This document shows, piece by piece, positions 33,779-42,650 of a stretch of 64,000 bases of DNA. Under the pieces are notes generated by a model that saw only the letters and a program-made list of their open reading frames with translations, was not told where the DNA came from and searched no databases. Position numbers and translations under genes: made by a program. The DNA is from Deinococcus roseus (GTDB lineage Bacteria > Deinococcota > Deinococci > Deinococcales > Deinococcaceae). The stretch spans positions 62,001 to 126,000 of the forward strand of contig NZ_BMOD01000004.1 in the NCBI RefSeq assembly GCF_014646895.1, read 5' to 3'. Position 1 is the stretch's first letter. Each line of letters starts with the position of its first letter.

Positions 33779-36307
33779 ATGTCGCCTGCCAAAAAGAATG
33801 TACGCCGCAAAAAAATCAAACCCTCACCCAAAAAACGCCTCAGCAAACTGCAGATTGGACTGCTGGCAACAGGTCTGGTGCTGCTGTTTCCGCTGTTCTT
33901 CGTGATCAAATGGACCACGGAACTCCCCAATTACCGTGAGCTGGAACGCATCAAACTGGCCAGCAACATCAAGGTGATGGACCGCAATTTGCGTTACCTG
34001 GGCACTTTGCCCGTCACACTGCCCACCGGGGTGCGCATTGACCGGGACATCGTGGAGTTGCAGAACATCAGCCCCTACCTGCCCATGGCCATTGTCACCA
34101 GTGAGGACCGGCGTTTCTTCCAGCATTACGGTGTGGATTTCATCGGTCTGGCCCGTGGCCTGATGAAAATCGTGATGGGGGACCGTCTGGAGGGGGGCAG
34201 CACCATCACCAACCAGGTGATCAAGAACACCCTGCTCACCGAACTGAGCACCGGGCGCACCCTGGAGCGCAAATTCAAAGAATGGATCCTGAGCGTGCAG
34301 GTGGAAAGGTATTTCTCCAAAGATGAAATCCTCACCGATTACCTCAATGTGATTTACCTGGGCAGCGGCGGATACACAGACCTGATTGGTGTGGACATGG
34401 CCGCACGGGGCTACCTGGGCAAATCTGCCAAGAACCTCTCGCTGGCGGAGAGCGTTTACATTGCCACCCTGATTCCTTCTGCCAGACGCTATTTTGATTA
34501 CCCGGCCTACCGCCCACTGATGAAAAACCTGCTCTCCCGCATGGTGGAAGATGGGCGCATCACCCAGCAGCAGGCCAATGCCGCCTGGAAGGAACAGATC
34601 CATCCGGCAGGATGGCAGGTGCGTTATGACCGGGATGGAAACCTGTCGGAAGCAGAACTGGTCAATGCCAAAGCCAAAAACCTGCGGCCCAACCGCAACA
34701 CTTACGCATCGCACTTCATGCAGCAACTGGAAAACCAGTTGAAAGACGTGCTGCCCAGCAATGCCTTCACTGCAGATGGGGGCCTGAAAGTGGTCACCAC
34801 CCTGGACCAGCAGGCCCAGAATGCCATTGAGCAATCCTCCAGAAATGCACGTGTGCCAGATGGGGCGACCCTGGGCGCAGCCATTGTGGATCCTTACACC
34901 GGAGATGTGCGGGCCATGGTGGGCCAGAAGCTGGATGTGTTCAGCAGGGAATGGAACAACGCAGCCCAGTCCAGACGGCAGGTGGGCTCCAGCATCAAAC
35001 CGCTGCTGTATGCCACGGCCATTGAAAACGGCTACCAGCAATACCACACTGAACTGGACGCCCCTGTGAACTACGCCTGTGCTGGGTGCCCTGGAGGCAA
35101 TTACAGTCCCAAAAACTTCAGCCAGACCTCCACAGGCAGGGAAACCACTTTGCGTTCTGCCCTGGACCAGTCTCTGAACCTGCCCACCGTGCGCCTCGCA
35201 GACCGCATCGGGATTGACACCTTCAAGAACAAGCTGCAAGACCTGGGCTTTGAAGTGCAGGGCAATGAGGGCCTCAGCCTGTCCATCGGAACGCTGGAGT
35301 CCAACCCCCTGAAAATGGCCCTGGTTTACGCCAGCTTTGTGAACGGAGGGCAACTCTTCACCCCCAATTACGTTCTGAAAGTGGAAAACAGCCAGGGACA
35401 GGTGCTCTACGACGCAGAAAACCACCGTTCCAAAGGCAAGAAAGTCTGGACCGCCCAGACGGCTTTCGTGATGTGGGACATGCTGCGCGGGGTGGTGTAT
35501 GACCGCACCGGAGGACTGGCCCGCAGCGCCCAGATCTCTGGTCGTCTGGTGGGGGGCAAGACCGGCACCACCAACGATGTCAAAGACCTGTGGTTCGTGG
35601 GGGTCACGCCTGAACTGGCCGGAGCCGTGTGGGTGGGCAAAGAAGAGGGTGGAGCCATGCCCGTCAATTCCTACAGCGGTGTTATTGCTGCTCCCATCTG
35701 GCATGACATGATGGCAGGTGCCCTGAGCGGCAAACCCTACAAGAACATTGCCCGTCCTGCTGGCGTGACCTATGAACTGCATGCCGGGTACCGCATGGCT
35801 GTGGTGCATGACACCCCACCTCCAGCAGAAGAGACAGCACAAACGCCCCAGACCCAGCCCGAAACCCAACCTCAAACCCAGCCCGAAACCACCACTGAGC
35901 CCCAGACCACCGAAGAAACCACCGATCCTGCCACCCAGGACGATGGAACCATGCTGGTGATCATCGACAGCACCACCGGATACCTTGCAGATCCTTCCAC
36001 AGTTCTTGAAAACCGTCTGGAACGCCGGATCCGCAAGGAGGACCTGGACAAATTTGTCAAACCAGAAGAAACCCCGGAAGTCCAGCCAGAAACCCCGGAA
36101 GTCCAGCCAGAAACCAACCCGGAAACCCAGCCGGGTGCCACTGTGGAAGAGGTGCCCATTGATCCCTCCACACCTCCCTCAGCAGAAACCATTCCAGAGG
36201 AAACCCCTGCTGAAGATCCTGGCCTGCAAAATCCAGACCAGAACAACCTGGACCAGCCTCAGGGTCAGACAGCCCCAGATGACCTGACCGGCACCCTCAA
36301 TCAGTGA
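33779..36307 (+). CDS. Class A penicillin-binding protein (PBP1A-like)
   Basis: 842 aa. A basic cytoplasmic tail and one membrane anchor (about 24-44) precede the glycosyltransferase domain with catalytic Glu109 in TSEDRRFFQHYGVD. The transpeptidase has SSIK near residue 405, SLN near 465 and KTGTTND near 597, the three expected motifs. A Pro/Glu/Thr/Gln-rich tail of about 165 residues includes a 21-bp tandem repeat (TPEVQPE, near 36070-36111) and is probably disordered and periplasmic. It polymerises and crosslinks peptidoglycan. GAGG lies upstream of the ATG. Followed by a terminator. Confidence 0.92.
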   Translation: MSPAKKNVRRKKIKPSPKKRLSKLQIGLLATGLVLLFPLFFVIKWTTELPNYRELERIKLASNIKVMDRNLRYLGTLPVTLPTGVRIDRDIVELQNISPYLPMAIVTSEDRRFFQHYGVDFIGLARGLMKIVMGDRLEGGSTITNQVIKNTLLTELSTGRTLERKFKEWILSVQVERYFSKDEILTDYLNVIYLGSGGYTDLIGVDMAARGYLGKSAKNLSLAESVYIATLIPSARRYFDYPAYRPLMKNLLSRMVEDGRITQQQANAAWKEQIHPAGWQVRYDRDGNLSEAELVNAKAKNLRPNRNTYASHFMQQLENQLKDVLPSNAFTADGGLKVVTTLDQQAQNAIEQSSRNARVPDGATLGAAIVDPYTGDVRAMVGQKLDVFSREWNNAAQSRRQVGSSIKPLLYATAIENGYQQYHTELDAPVNYACAGCPGGNYSPKNFSQTSTGRETTLRSALDQSLNLPTVRLADRIGIDTFKNKLQDLGFEVQGNEGLSLSIGTLESNPLKMALVYASFVNGGQLFTPNYVLKVENSQGQVLYDAENHRSKGKKVWTAQTAFVMWDMLRGVVYDRTGGLARSAQISGRLVGGKTGTTNDVKDLWFVGVTPELAGAVWVGKEEGGAMPVNSYSGVIAAPIWHDMMAGALSGKPYKNIARPAGVTYELHAGYRMAVVHDTPPPAEETAQTPQTQPETQPQTQPETTTEPQTTEETTDPATQDDGTMLVIIDSTTGYLADPSTVLENRLERRIRKEDLDKFVKPEETPEVQPETPEVQPETNPETQPGATVEEVPIDPSTPPSAETIPEETPAEDPGLQNPDQNNLDQPQGQTAPDDLTGTLNQ

Positions 36308-36324
36308 ACCCATCAGCACAAGCC

Positions 36325-36356
36325 AAAGAAGCCGCAATTGTGCGGCTTCTTTCTTT
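36325..36356. terminator. Bidirectional terminator
   Basis: A 12-bp stem, AAAGAAGCCGCA with TGCGGCTTCTTT (36325-36336, 36341-36352), 4-nt loop, T-rich tail, between the PBP gene and the convergent small gene. Confidence 0.88.
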
Positions 36357-36363
36357 GATCCCT

Positions 36364-36594
36364 TCAGTCTTTGGCCGAGAGGGTGCGTTCCAGTTCATCG
36401 CCGCAGGTCAGGCAGCTGAGTTCAGCGTCTTCCAGGGTGGCCAGGTCCCGCAGGGCGTAGGCGGTTCCAATGACCACCGTCAGTTCTCCCACCAGCGATT
36501 CCAGTCGGGGATCTCCGGTCTGCTCCACATAGTGGGTGAATCGGTCCAGTGCTTCCAGTGCACGAAAATATACAGCTTGCAGGGCGACTGCCAT
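36364..36594 (-). CDS. Hypothetical small protein with C-terminal CxxC
   Basis: 76 aa, unrecognised. The body is mostly helical and acidic; the tail CLTCGDELERTLSAKD contains one CxxC, possibly a redox or metal site. An ATG at 36594 has TAACCT seven bases before it (leaderless pattern); an ATG two codons upstream is also possible. The bidirectional terminator starts just beyond its stop. Upstream of it, 98 bp separate it from pdxH in the same direction. Confidence 0.55.
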   Translation of the reverse strand: MAVALQAVYFRALEALDRFTHYVEQTGDPRLESLVGELTVVIGTAYALRDLATLEDAELSCLTCGDELERTLSAKD

Positions 36595-36692
36595 GCCCAT
36601 CAGGTTACTGCAGGCACTTTGCTGGCAGCAAGGAAAGTGTTTATATCACACAAAGATCAGCCTGCTGAACACCAAAAAAACCAAAAACCCCT

Positions 36693-37337
36693 TCAGGGTG
36701 CCAATCGGTCAATCTGCCAGCCGTGTTCTGTGCGGGTGAAGACAAAACGGTCATGCAAACGGGCCGGTCCCCCCTGCCAGAACTCAAAATAATCCGGCAC
36801 CAGACGGTATCCCCCCCAGTGCTCTGGACGGGGGATGCCCTCCGGGTGCTGGGCTTTCAGGGCATCCACCCGGTCATACAGCACCTCTTTGCTTTCAATC
36901 ACCTGGGATTGCGAGCTGCTGGCTGCAGAAAGCTGGCTTTCTGCTGGACGGGAAGCAAAATAGGCATCGGATTCCTCCGGGCTGACTTTCTCGATGTGTC
37001 CCTCAATGCGCACCTGGCGTTCCAGTTCGGTCCACCAGAAGTTGAGGCAGGCCTGCGGGTTTGCTGCCAGTTCCTGCCCTTTGCGGCTCAGGTAATTGGT
37101 GTAGAACACAAACCCGGAAGCATCAAAACCCCGCAACAGCACCACCCGACTGGAGGGTCTCCCCTGCCCATTCGCTGTGCTGAGCACCATGCCATGCGGT
37201 TCCAGGATCTTGCTGTCCAGGGCTTCTTGCAGCCACCTTTCAAACTGGCGAACAGGATCCGGGTCCACCTGATTCAGGCTGGCTGCGGTGTATTCTTTGC
37301 GCAGGTCACGAATGGAATCGTTCATGGGATCGTTCAT
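36693..37337 (-). CDS. pdxH: Pyridoxamine/pyridoxine 5'-phosphate oxidase
   Basis: 214 aa. FMN-binding and substrate motifs include PSSRVVLLRGFD, GFVFYTNYLSRKGQEL, LNFWWTELERQVRIEG, and the C-terminal WGGYRLVPDYFEFWQGG...RLHDRF with the conserved Arg. It makes pyridoxal 5'-phosphate, the cofactor of the several aminotransferases in this window. The start at 37337 has GGAGG seven bases upstream; an ATG four codons later is an alternative. Confidence 0.94.
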   Translation of the reverse strand: MNDPMNDSIRDLRKEYTAASLNQVDPDPVRQFERWLQEALDSKILEPHGMVLSTANGQGRPSSRVVLLRGFDASGFVFYTNYLSRKGQELAANPQACLNFWWTELERQVRIEGHIEKVSPEESDAYFASRPAESQLSAASSSQSQVIESKEVLYDRVDALKAQHPEGIPRPEHWGGYRLVPDYFEFWQGGPARLHDRFVFTRTEHGWQIDRLAP

Positions 37338-37403
37338 CACTGCACCTCCATGCTGCATTGAAACAGATGCTGATTCAGAAAGTGTCCCTGGTTCAAGGAT
37401 TTT

Positions 37404-38294
37404 TCAAAGGGTCTGGCTCTGCAGTTCTTCCAGGATGTCTTCCCGGGTGGGCATGCTGGCCTGTGCACCCACCTTGGTGCAGGCCAGACCAGAAGCCACC
37501 ACAGCAAAACGGGCAGCCACTTCCACGGTGCTGCCGCGCATCCATTCGGCCAGGAAAGCCCCCACAAAGGTGTCTCCTGCTCCGGTGGTGTCCACAGCTT
37601 CGATGGGGATGGCAGGAACCCGCACGGTTTTCTCCTGTGTGACCAGCAGACAGCCTTCTGATCCCAGGGTGATGATCACCATGCCCACACCTTTCCCCAG
37701 GATGTCCTGGGCAGCATCGGCATAATTGTCGTGGTCTGTTGCATTGATGAAGATTTCGTGCTGGTTGGTGACCATCACATCCAGCTGCGGAAAGAGGTCT
37801 TCTGGAAGGCGGGTGGCTGGAGCCGCGTTGAGCACCGTCCTGAGGCCTGCAGCTTTGGCTTTCTGGTAGTAGGCCAGCACCGTGGGCATGGGGGTTTCCA
37901 GGGGCATGATCAGCGCCTTGAAACCTTTGAGGTCTGGCAGGTGTTCGGGCTTCAGGGTGTTGTTGGCTCCAGATGCCACCGTGATGGCATTCTCCCCTTC
38001 TGGAGACACCGTGATGAAAGCAGCCCCAGTGGGCTCCGTGACCCGTTTGAGGTAACGGGTGTTGACCCCATCGGCCTGCAGGGAATGCAGGAGCATGTCT
38101 CCGTACAGATCCCTTCCCAGGGCACCCAGAAAGGCCACCTTGCCTCCGGCTCTGGCACAGGCCACAGCCTGATTGGCTCCCTTTCCTCCAGCGAAGGTCT
38201 CGAAGTTTTCTCCGAGCACGGTTTCACCAGGGGAAGGGATGCGGCTTGCACGCACGACGAAATCCAGGTTTGCAGAACCAGCGACCAGAATCAT
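37404..38294 (-). CDS. rbsK: Ribokinase
   Basis: 296 aa PfkB-family sugar kinase. It has the N-terminal GSANLDFVVRASRIPSPGET, GGKGANQAVACARAGG near residues 37-52, and the anion-hole/catalytic motif DTTGAGDTFVGAFLAEW near 238, with Asp as base. It phosphorylates ribose to ribose-5-phosphate. No ribose transporter is next to it. Its start lies 7 bp after the stop of the alpha/beta hydrolase-like gene, so the two are probably co-transcribed. Confidence 0.88.
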   Translation of the reverse strand: MILVAGSANLDFVVRASRIPSPGETVLGENFETFAGGKGANQAVACARAGGKVAFLGALGRDLYGDMLLHSLQADGVNTRYLKRVTEPTGAAFITVSPEGENAITVASGANNTLKPEHLPDLKGFKALIMPLETPMPTVLAYYQKAKAAGLRTVLNAAPATRLPEDLFPQLDVMVTNQHEIFINATDHDNYADAAQDILGKGVGMVIITLGSEGCLLVTQEKTVRVPAIPIEAVDTTGAGDTFVGAFLAEWMRGSTVEVAARFAVVASGLACTKVGAQASMPTREDILEELQSQTL

Positions 38295-38301
38295 GATCTT
38301 T

Positions 38302-38913
38302 TTAATCTAACCCGAGAGCAGCCTGAATGTGAACCAACTCCTCTGGAGGAATAGCATCATGCATGCCTGCATAAAGGCGCAGTTTTGATTTCGCCCCTCT
38401 CAGACACAGGGTTTCGTGACTTTCCCGGACCTTCCAGGCGGGGATCAGGGGATCGTTTTCACTGGAGCAAAAATAAAACAGCGTGCTGGGGTTTGGGTTG
38501 AGGTGCTGGTGATCCATCAGTACCCCATGCAAAGACAGCACAGCCGCATACGGCCTGGGGTTTCTCAGGGCGTATTCCAGGGCCAGACAGGCCCCCTGGG
38601 CGAATCCAGCCAGAATCAATTGCTCTGCAGGACGTTCTTTCAGCAGGTCTTCTACAGTTCCATGTACCTTTTCAAGAGACTCCGAAAGCCAGGGTTCATT
38701 CATGCTTCTGGGGGCCAGGGTGCTGTATGGATACCAGCTGCCTTCTGAACCTGTTGTGGCTTCTGGCGTGACCAGCAAATGCTCCTGCAATCCCAGCTCA
38801 TGCGCCAGAGGCAGGATGCTGCGGGCCGACTTGCTCCGGCCATGCAAAAGCACCACCCCTTTTTCGGCGGTTTTTGAGGCGCGGCTGGGAGAGAACAGAT
38901 CGGTCCACATCAT
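38302..38913 (-). CDS. Alpha/beta hydrolase-fold protein of the carboxylesterase/phospholipase group, nucleophile Ser replaced
   Basis: 203 aa. The fold is recognisable: VVLLHGRSKSA near 20-30, the nucleophile elbow at 103-107, an Asp in SSENDPLIP (Asp154) and a C-terminal His in YAGMHDAIPPEEL (His185). The elbow reads GFAQG instead of GFSQG, so the catalytic serine is Ala105. The terminal His is also one position off the usual GxGH spacing. The protein is probably not a normal esterase. The frame is intact and undamaged otherwise. Upstream, GATAAT five bases before the first ATG suggests a leaderless start. Confidence 0.75.
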   Translation of the reverse strand: MMWTDLFSPSRASKTAEKGVVLLHGRSKSARSILPLAHELGLQEHLLVTPEATTGSEGSWYPYSTLAPRSMNEPWLSESLEKVHGTVEDLLKERPAEQLILAGFAQGACLALEYALRNPRPYAAVLSLHGVLMDHQHLNPNPSTLFYFCSSENDPLIPAWKVRESHETLCLRGAKSKLRLYAGMHDAIPPEELVHIQAALGLD

Positions 38914-39036
38914 GCGGCATTATCGGCAGTTTTGCGGGCTGCAAATGTAACCGATCACGCTTGACCCGGTCCAGAAAAAATGCGCTTCCCTTTTTCCTTT
39001 TCAAATCAGGAGCAAAAAGTTATCCTGCAACAGACC

Positions 39037-40005
39037 ATGACACGCCTCGCCATCATTCACACCGGTGGAACCATTGCTTCCAAGCCTGTGGCTTCAGGAG
39101 GGGTTGCCCCCCAGGCCAGCCCACTGGATTTGATTCAGGCCCTTCCAGAACTGGGGAATTACACCCTCACTGTGCTTCAGCCTTACCAGTTGCCCAGTCC
39201 ACACATCACCCCTCAACACATGCACACCTTAAGGAACCTGGTGCTGGAACTGGCAGGCCACCACGATGGCATTGTGGTCACCCACGGCACCGACACCCTG
39301 GAAGAAACCGCTTTTTACCTGCACCTGACCCTGCGGGAAGAGGTCAGTGTGGCCCTGACCGGAAGCATGCGGCACGCCCTGGAACCCTCCTGGGATGGGC
39401 CGGGGAACCTGTGGGGTGCTGCCGTGGCCGCCACCCACCCCCTGAGCCGTGGGCGTGGTCCACTGGTGGTTTTCGGCGGGGATGTCTTTGATGCCAGAAC
39501 CGTGACCAAAACCCACTCCACTGCACTGGACAGCTTCGGAGGCTATCCCGGTCCGATTGGCCGCGTGGATTCCAACGGCCAGGAGCCCGAACTGCACTAC
39601 TTCAACAAACCCGAACGCATGCAAGCCTTCGATCCGCCCCACGCCAATGCCCATGTGGAAATCCTTTACACCTACGCAGGCTGGAAAGGCGAGGGGGTCT
39701 CAGAGGCCCTGGAACGCAGCGATGGTCTGGTGATCGCAGCGATGGGGACAGGCAACGTTCCTGCTGAAGTGCTGCCCCTGGTGGCACATTCACAGAAACC
39801 CGTGGTGATTGCCACCCGCACCCATGCTGGCCCGGTGCTGCCCGTTTACGGCTACCCAGGAGGCTTTCGGACTTTGCTGGATGCTGGCTGCATTCCGGCC
39901 AGTTTCCTGAGTGCCCACAAAGCCCGCATTCTCCTGATCGTGCTGCTGAGCCTGGGGTATTCCCGCGAAAAGATGATGGAAGCTTTTCGCAAGGTGGTCG
40001 CTTGA
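39037..40005 (+). CDS. L-asparaginase-type amidohydrolase
   Basis: 322 aa. The two family threonine motifs are clear: IIHTGGTIAS at the N-terminus and VVTHGTDTLEETAF near 85-98. VALTGSMR follows. Length matches type I/II asparaginases; no signal peptide, so it is probably cytoplasmic. It hydrolyses asparagine to aspartate and ammonia. The start at 39037 is used because the family motif begins at once; an upstream in-frame start at 38980 adds an unrelated stretch. It overlaps the next gene as TTGA, implying coupling. A TATCCT box lies ten bases upstream. Confidence 0.88.
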   Translation: MTRLAIIHTGGTIASKPVASGGVAPQASPLDLIQALPELGNYTLTVLQPYQLPSPHITPQHMHTLRNLVLELAGHHDGIVVTHGTDTLEETAFYLHLTLREEVSVALTGSMRHALEPSWDGPGNLWGAAVAATHPLSRGRGPLVVFGGDVFDARTVTKTHSTALDSFGGYPGPIGRVDSNGQEPELHYFNKPERMQAFDPPHANAHVEILYTYAGWKGEGVSEALERSDGLVIAAMGTGNVPAEVLPLVAHSQKPVVIATRTHAGPVLPVYGYPGGFRTLLDAGCIPASFLSAHKARILLIVLLSLGYSREKMMEAFRKVVA

Positions 40006-40691
40006 TCGGGGTGGTTTTTGAGGAAGGCTTCAGGGAACAGGGAGAAGCCCTGGCTGCAAAGCTCAACCTGCCTCTGGTGCAGGATCCAGAAGCCTTTCAG
40101 TATGGCCTGAGGATCACCAGCCCAGGGCTGGAAATTGCTGATCTGCACAAGAAGCAACGCCCCATCCGGGTGGATTTTCACCAACTCAATGATGAGCGCT
40201 CAGGCGGGGACCTTTTGAAAGCCGTCAACACCAAGACGCACAAAACCGTGCTGGACGCTACCGGAGGTCTGGGAAGGGATGCTTTCACACTGGCAAAAGC
40301 AGGGTGCACCGTCATCCTGATGGAAAAAAACCCCATCATTCATGCCCTGCTGGAAGATGGACTGCTCAGAGCAAAGGACCTGCAAGCCGTGCAGCGCATG
40401 ACCCTGCTGCATGCAGACAGCTTTTCTGCGATTCCCGAACACCCTGCAGAAGTGATTTACCTGGACCCCATGTATCCTGCACGCAAGAAAGACGCCCTGC
40501 CCAAGCTGGAAATGCAGGTGTTTCATGCGTTGCTGGGTGCAGAACAGAATGAACTGGAATTGCTGCAGATGGCCTTGCAACACGCCAGGAAACGGGTGGT
40601 GGTCAAACGCCCGATTCACGCTCCGGTGATTCAGGCCCCCAGCTTGCAATTCAAGGGAAAAACCACAAGGTTCGATGTGTATCTGAAATAG
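40002..40691 (+). CDS. rsmJ: 16S rRNA (guanine-N2)-methyltransferase RsmJ-like
   Basis: 229 aa. The SAM motif LDATGGLGRDAFTLA near 86-100, the acidic EKN, and the catalytic-type YLDPMYPARKKDALPK near 150-165 are those of RsmJ (YhiQ), which makes m2G1516 in E. coli 16S rRNA. Somewhat shorter than the E. coli protein at the N-terminus. The start is TTG at 40002 overlapping the asparaginase stop; GTG at 40011 is an alternative. The assignment to RsmJ is strong for the family, inferred for the exact base. Confidence 0.83.
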   Translation: MIGVVFEEGFREQGEALAAKLNLPLVQDPEAFQYGLRITSPGLEIADLHKKQRPIRVDFHQLNDERSGGDLLKAVNTKTHKTVLDATGGLGRDAFTLAKAGCTVILMEKNPIIHALLEDGLLRAKDLQAVQRMTLLHADSFSAIPEHPAEVIYLDPMYPARKKDALPKLEMQVFHALLGAEQNELELLQMALQHARKRVVVKRPIHAPVIQAPSLQFKGKTTRFDVYLK

Positions 40692-40762
40692 GGATTTTCC
40701 TTTCCAAATCCTCCTTGAGATCGTGTTCATTCTTGCCACCCCCTGACCAAAAAAGGATTAAA

Positions 40763-41023
40763 ATGAAGGTGTGCAGAAAACGCATGATGGACTGGCAGAC
40801 AACCCGAAAACCCCAGGTCTTTTTGGCCTTGTTTCGGATTGTGCTTCTGGTCCTGACCCGCGACAGTTTCACCCTGTCAGACAGGCAGCAGGGTGATTCC
40901 GTTGCAGGAAGAGGGCGTTTGAGCTGCACCAAGGCATTTTCCGGTAAGCCAATTCTTGTAATGGCGCTCATGCATGATGCTGACGCGCTCCTTCGTCCTG
41001 TGTTGCAGAATAAAGGCGGCTAA
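40763..41023 (+). CDS. Uncertain small ORF upstream of phoH
   Basis: This 86-codon frame fills the gap before phoH, has AAAAAGG about six bases before its ATG, and its TAA overlaps the phoH ATG by one base (TAATG), as in coupled genes. The translation is Arg-rich with a hydrophobic run (FLALFRIVLLVLT) but resembles nothing known. It may instead be the phoH leader region; nothing else is seen in this 331-bp stretch. Confidence 0.25.
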   Translation: MKVCRKRMMDWQTTRKPQVFLALFRIVLLVLTRDSFTLSDRQQGDSVAGRGRLSCTKAFSGKPILVMALMHDADALLRPVLQNKGG

Positions 41024-42063
41024 TGTTGAAAGAAACCGTATCACAAGGCACCATCAGGCTGAAGAACCAGCAAGAAGCCATCCAGCTGTTTGGTGAGAAC
41101 GACAAGACCCTCAAGCGGATCCGCGCCATGAGCGCAGCCAAGATCATCGCCAGAGGGGACACCATCACCATCAGCGGCGAAGCCGAGCAGGTTCAGCAAA
41201 CCGAGAACTTCATCCGCGATCTCCTTGCCATCATCCGTCAGGGGGGTCAGATTGAAGACACCCTGGAACGCGCGAACGAACTGTCCGGTCAAGGCAAAAG
41301 TCTGTCGCAGGAAACCACCGTTTCCGGCGACCTGGTGCTTCCCAACAAACTCCGCCCCAAAACCGCGAACCAGACCCGTTATCTGGAAGCCATCAACCAG
41401 AATGACATTGTGTTCGGGATCGGTCCCGCCGGGACAGGCAAAACCTACCTGGCTGTGGCCATGGCTGTCGCCGCCTTAAAAGCCAGAAAAATCAAACGCA
41501 TCATCCTGACCCGTCCTGCGGTGGAAGCTGGCGAACGCCTGGGCTTCCTTCCCGGAGACCTGCAGGCCAAAATTGACCCGTACCTGCGCCCCCTTTATGA
41601 CGCGCTGTACGACATGCTGGACCAGGACCGTTTCGAGAGCTACCTGCAAAGTGGCGTGATCGAGGTGGCTCCTCTCGCGTTCATGCGCGGAAGAACTTTG
41701 AACGATGCTTTCATCATCCTGGACGAGGCCCAGAACACCACGCCAGAGCAGATGAAGATGTTCCTGACCCGCATGGGTTTCTCCAGCAAAGTGGTGGTGA
41801 CCGGGGACGTGACCCAGGTGGATTTGCCCCGCAACGTCAAGAGCGGTCTGTCGGTGGCCAGAAAAACCCTGGAGAACATCGAGGGCATCCAGTTCCACCA
41901 TTTCACCGAATCGGATGTGGTGCGCCACCCCCTGGTGGGCAAGATTGTGCGCGCTTACGAATCTGCAGAGGAAGAAGCGCTGGCCCTTAAAGAGCAGCGT
42001 CAGGCCGAGCGTGAGGCCCAAAATGCTTCCAGCCCTGCACCTGATGTGAATGACACCAACTGA
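41023..42063 (+). CDS. phoH: PhoH-family ATPase (YbeZ-like)
   Basis: 346 aa. A small N-terminal KH-like nucleic-acid region (about 1-90) precedes the P-loop domain with GPAGTGKTYLAVA near 130 and FIILDEAQNTTPEQ near 230; GFSSKVVVTGDVTQVDLP follows. PhoH-like proteins are ATPases linked to RNA metabolism and usually adjacent to ybeY, as here. AGGCGG precedes the ATG. A terminator follows, so ybeY is probably expressed from its own promoter as well as by readthrough. Confidence 0.92.
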   Translation: MLKETVSQGTIRLKNQQEAIQLFGENDKTLKRIRAMSAAKIIARGDTITISGEAEQVQQTENFIRDLLAIIRQGGQIEDTLERANELSGQGKSLSQETTVSGDLVLPNKLRPKTANQTRYLEAINQNDIVFGIGPAGTGKTYLAVAMAVAALKARKIKRIILTRPAVEAGERLGFLPGDLQAKIDPYLRPLYDALYDMLDQDRFESYLQSGVIEVAPLAFMRGRTLNDAFIILDEAQNTTPEQMKMFLTRMGFSSKVVVTGDVTQVDLPRNVKSGLSVARKTLENIEGIQFHHFTESDVVRHPLVGKIVRAYESAEEEALALKEQRQAEREAQNASSPAPDVNDTN

Positions 42064-42085
42064 TCCCTGATCTGTGGATTTGAAG

Positions 42086-42114
42086 CAGGAGTGCCCCATG
42101 GCGCTCCTGTTTTT
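42086..42114 (+). terminator. phoH terminator
   Basis: A 10-bp stem (42086-42095 with 42100-42109, one G-T wobble), CCAT loop, five T. A nominal upstream GTG start for ybeY at 42091 falls inside this hairpin and is therefore rejected. Confidence 0.75.
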
Positions 42115-42150
42115 ATTCATCCTCACCTGAAAATCGGTTATTTTAAGGGC

Positions 42151-42624
42151 GTGATTGAGCTGGTGACAAATCAGGAACCCCCAAAAGGACTGAAAAGCAA
42201 GGTGCGTCAGGCCGCAAAAGCCGTGATGCAGCACTACAACATCGGACGCAAAAGCATCACCCTGGTGCTGACCGGAGATGAAGAAATCCGTGCCCTCAAA
42301 AAAGAGCACTGGGGCGAGGACCAGGCCACCGATGTGCTGACCTTCCCCACCTGGCATCCAGACGACCCCTTCATGCCACCCCATCTGGGAGACATCTTGG
42401 TGAGTCTGGACACTGCAGCAAAGCAGGCAGAGGCCAGAGGTCACTCCCTGGCCCGTGAGGTGGCTTTGCTGGTCTCCCACGGCCTCACCCACATCATGGG
42501 TTACGACCACCCCCACAGCGAAGATTTTGGCTTCGATGAAACCACCAGCGACCCAGAGTGGCAGCCTTTCATTCAGGCTTCCCGAATTGCATATGATGTG
42601 ATGGACCAGCCCGCAACCCGTTGA
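42151..42624 (+). CDS. ybeY: Endoribonuclease/rRNA maturation factor YbeY
   Basis: 157 aa. The zinc site HGLTHIMGYDH (three His) near residues 110-120 is diagnostic. The start is GTG at 42151: TATTTT ends six bases before it (leaderless pattern) and AAGGG also precedes it, whereas the longer frame begins inside the phoH terminator. YbeY processes 16S rRNA 3' ends and works in ribosome quality control; its pairing with phoH is conserved widely. Confidence 0.9.
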   Translation: MIELVTNQEPPKGLKSKVRQAAKAVMQHYNIGRKSITLVLTGDEEIRALKKEHWGEDQATDVLTFPTWHPDDPFMPPHLGDILVSLDTAAKQAEARGHSLAREVALLVSHGLTHIMGYDHPHSEDFGFDETTSDPEWQPFIQASRIAYDVMDQPATR

Positions 42625-42650
42625 AAATCCAGGTGACCCCAGGGAAAAAC

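Noticed and set aside
33824..35875. A 683-codon minus-strand frame opposite the PBP gene
   Set aside because: All PBP motifs are on the plus strand; the antisense translation has no recognisable domain.
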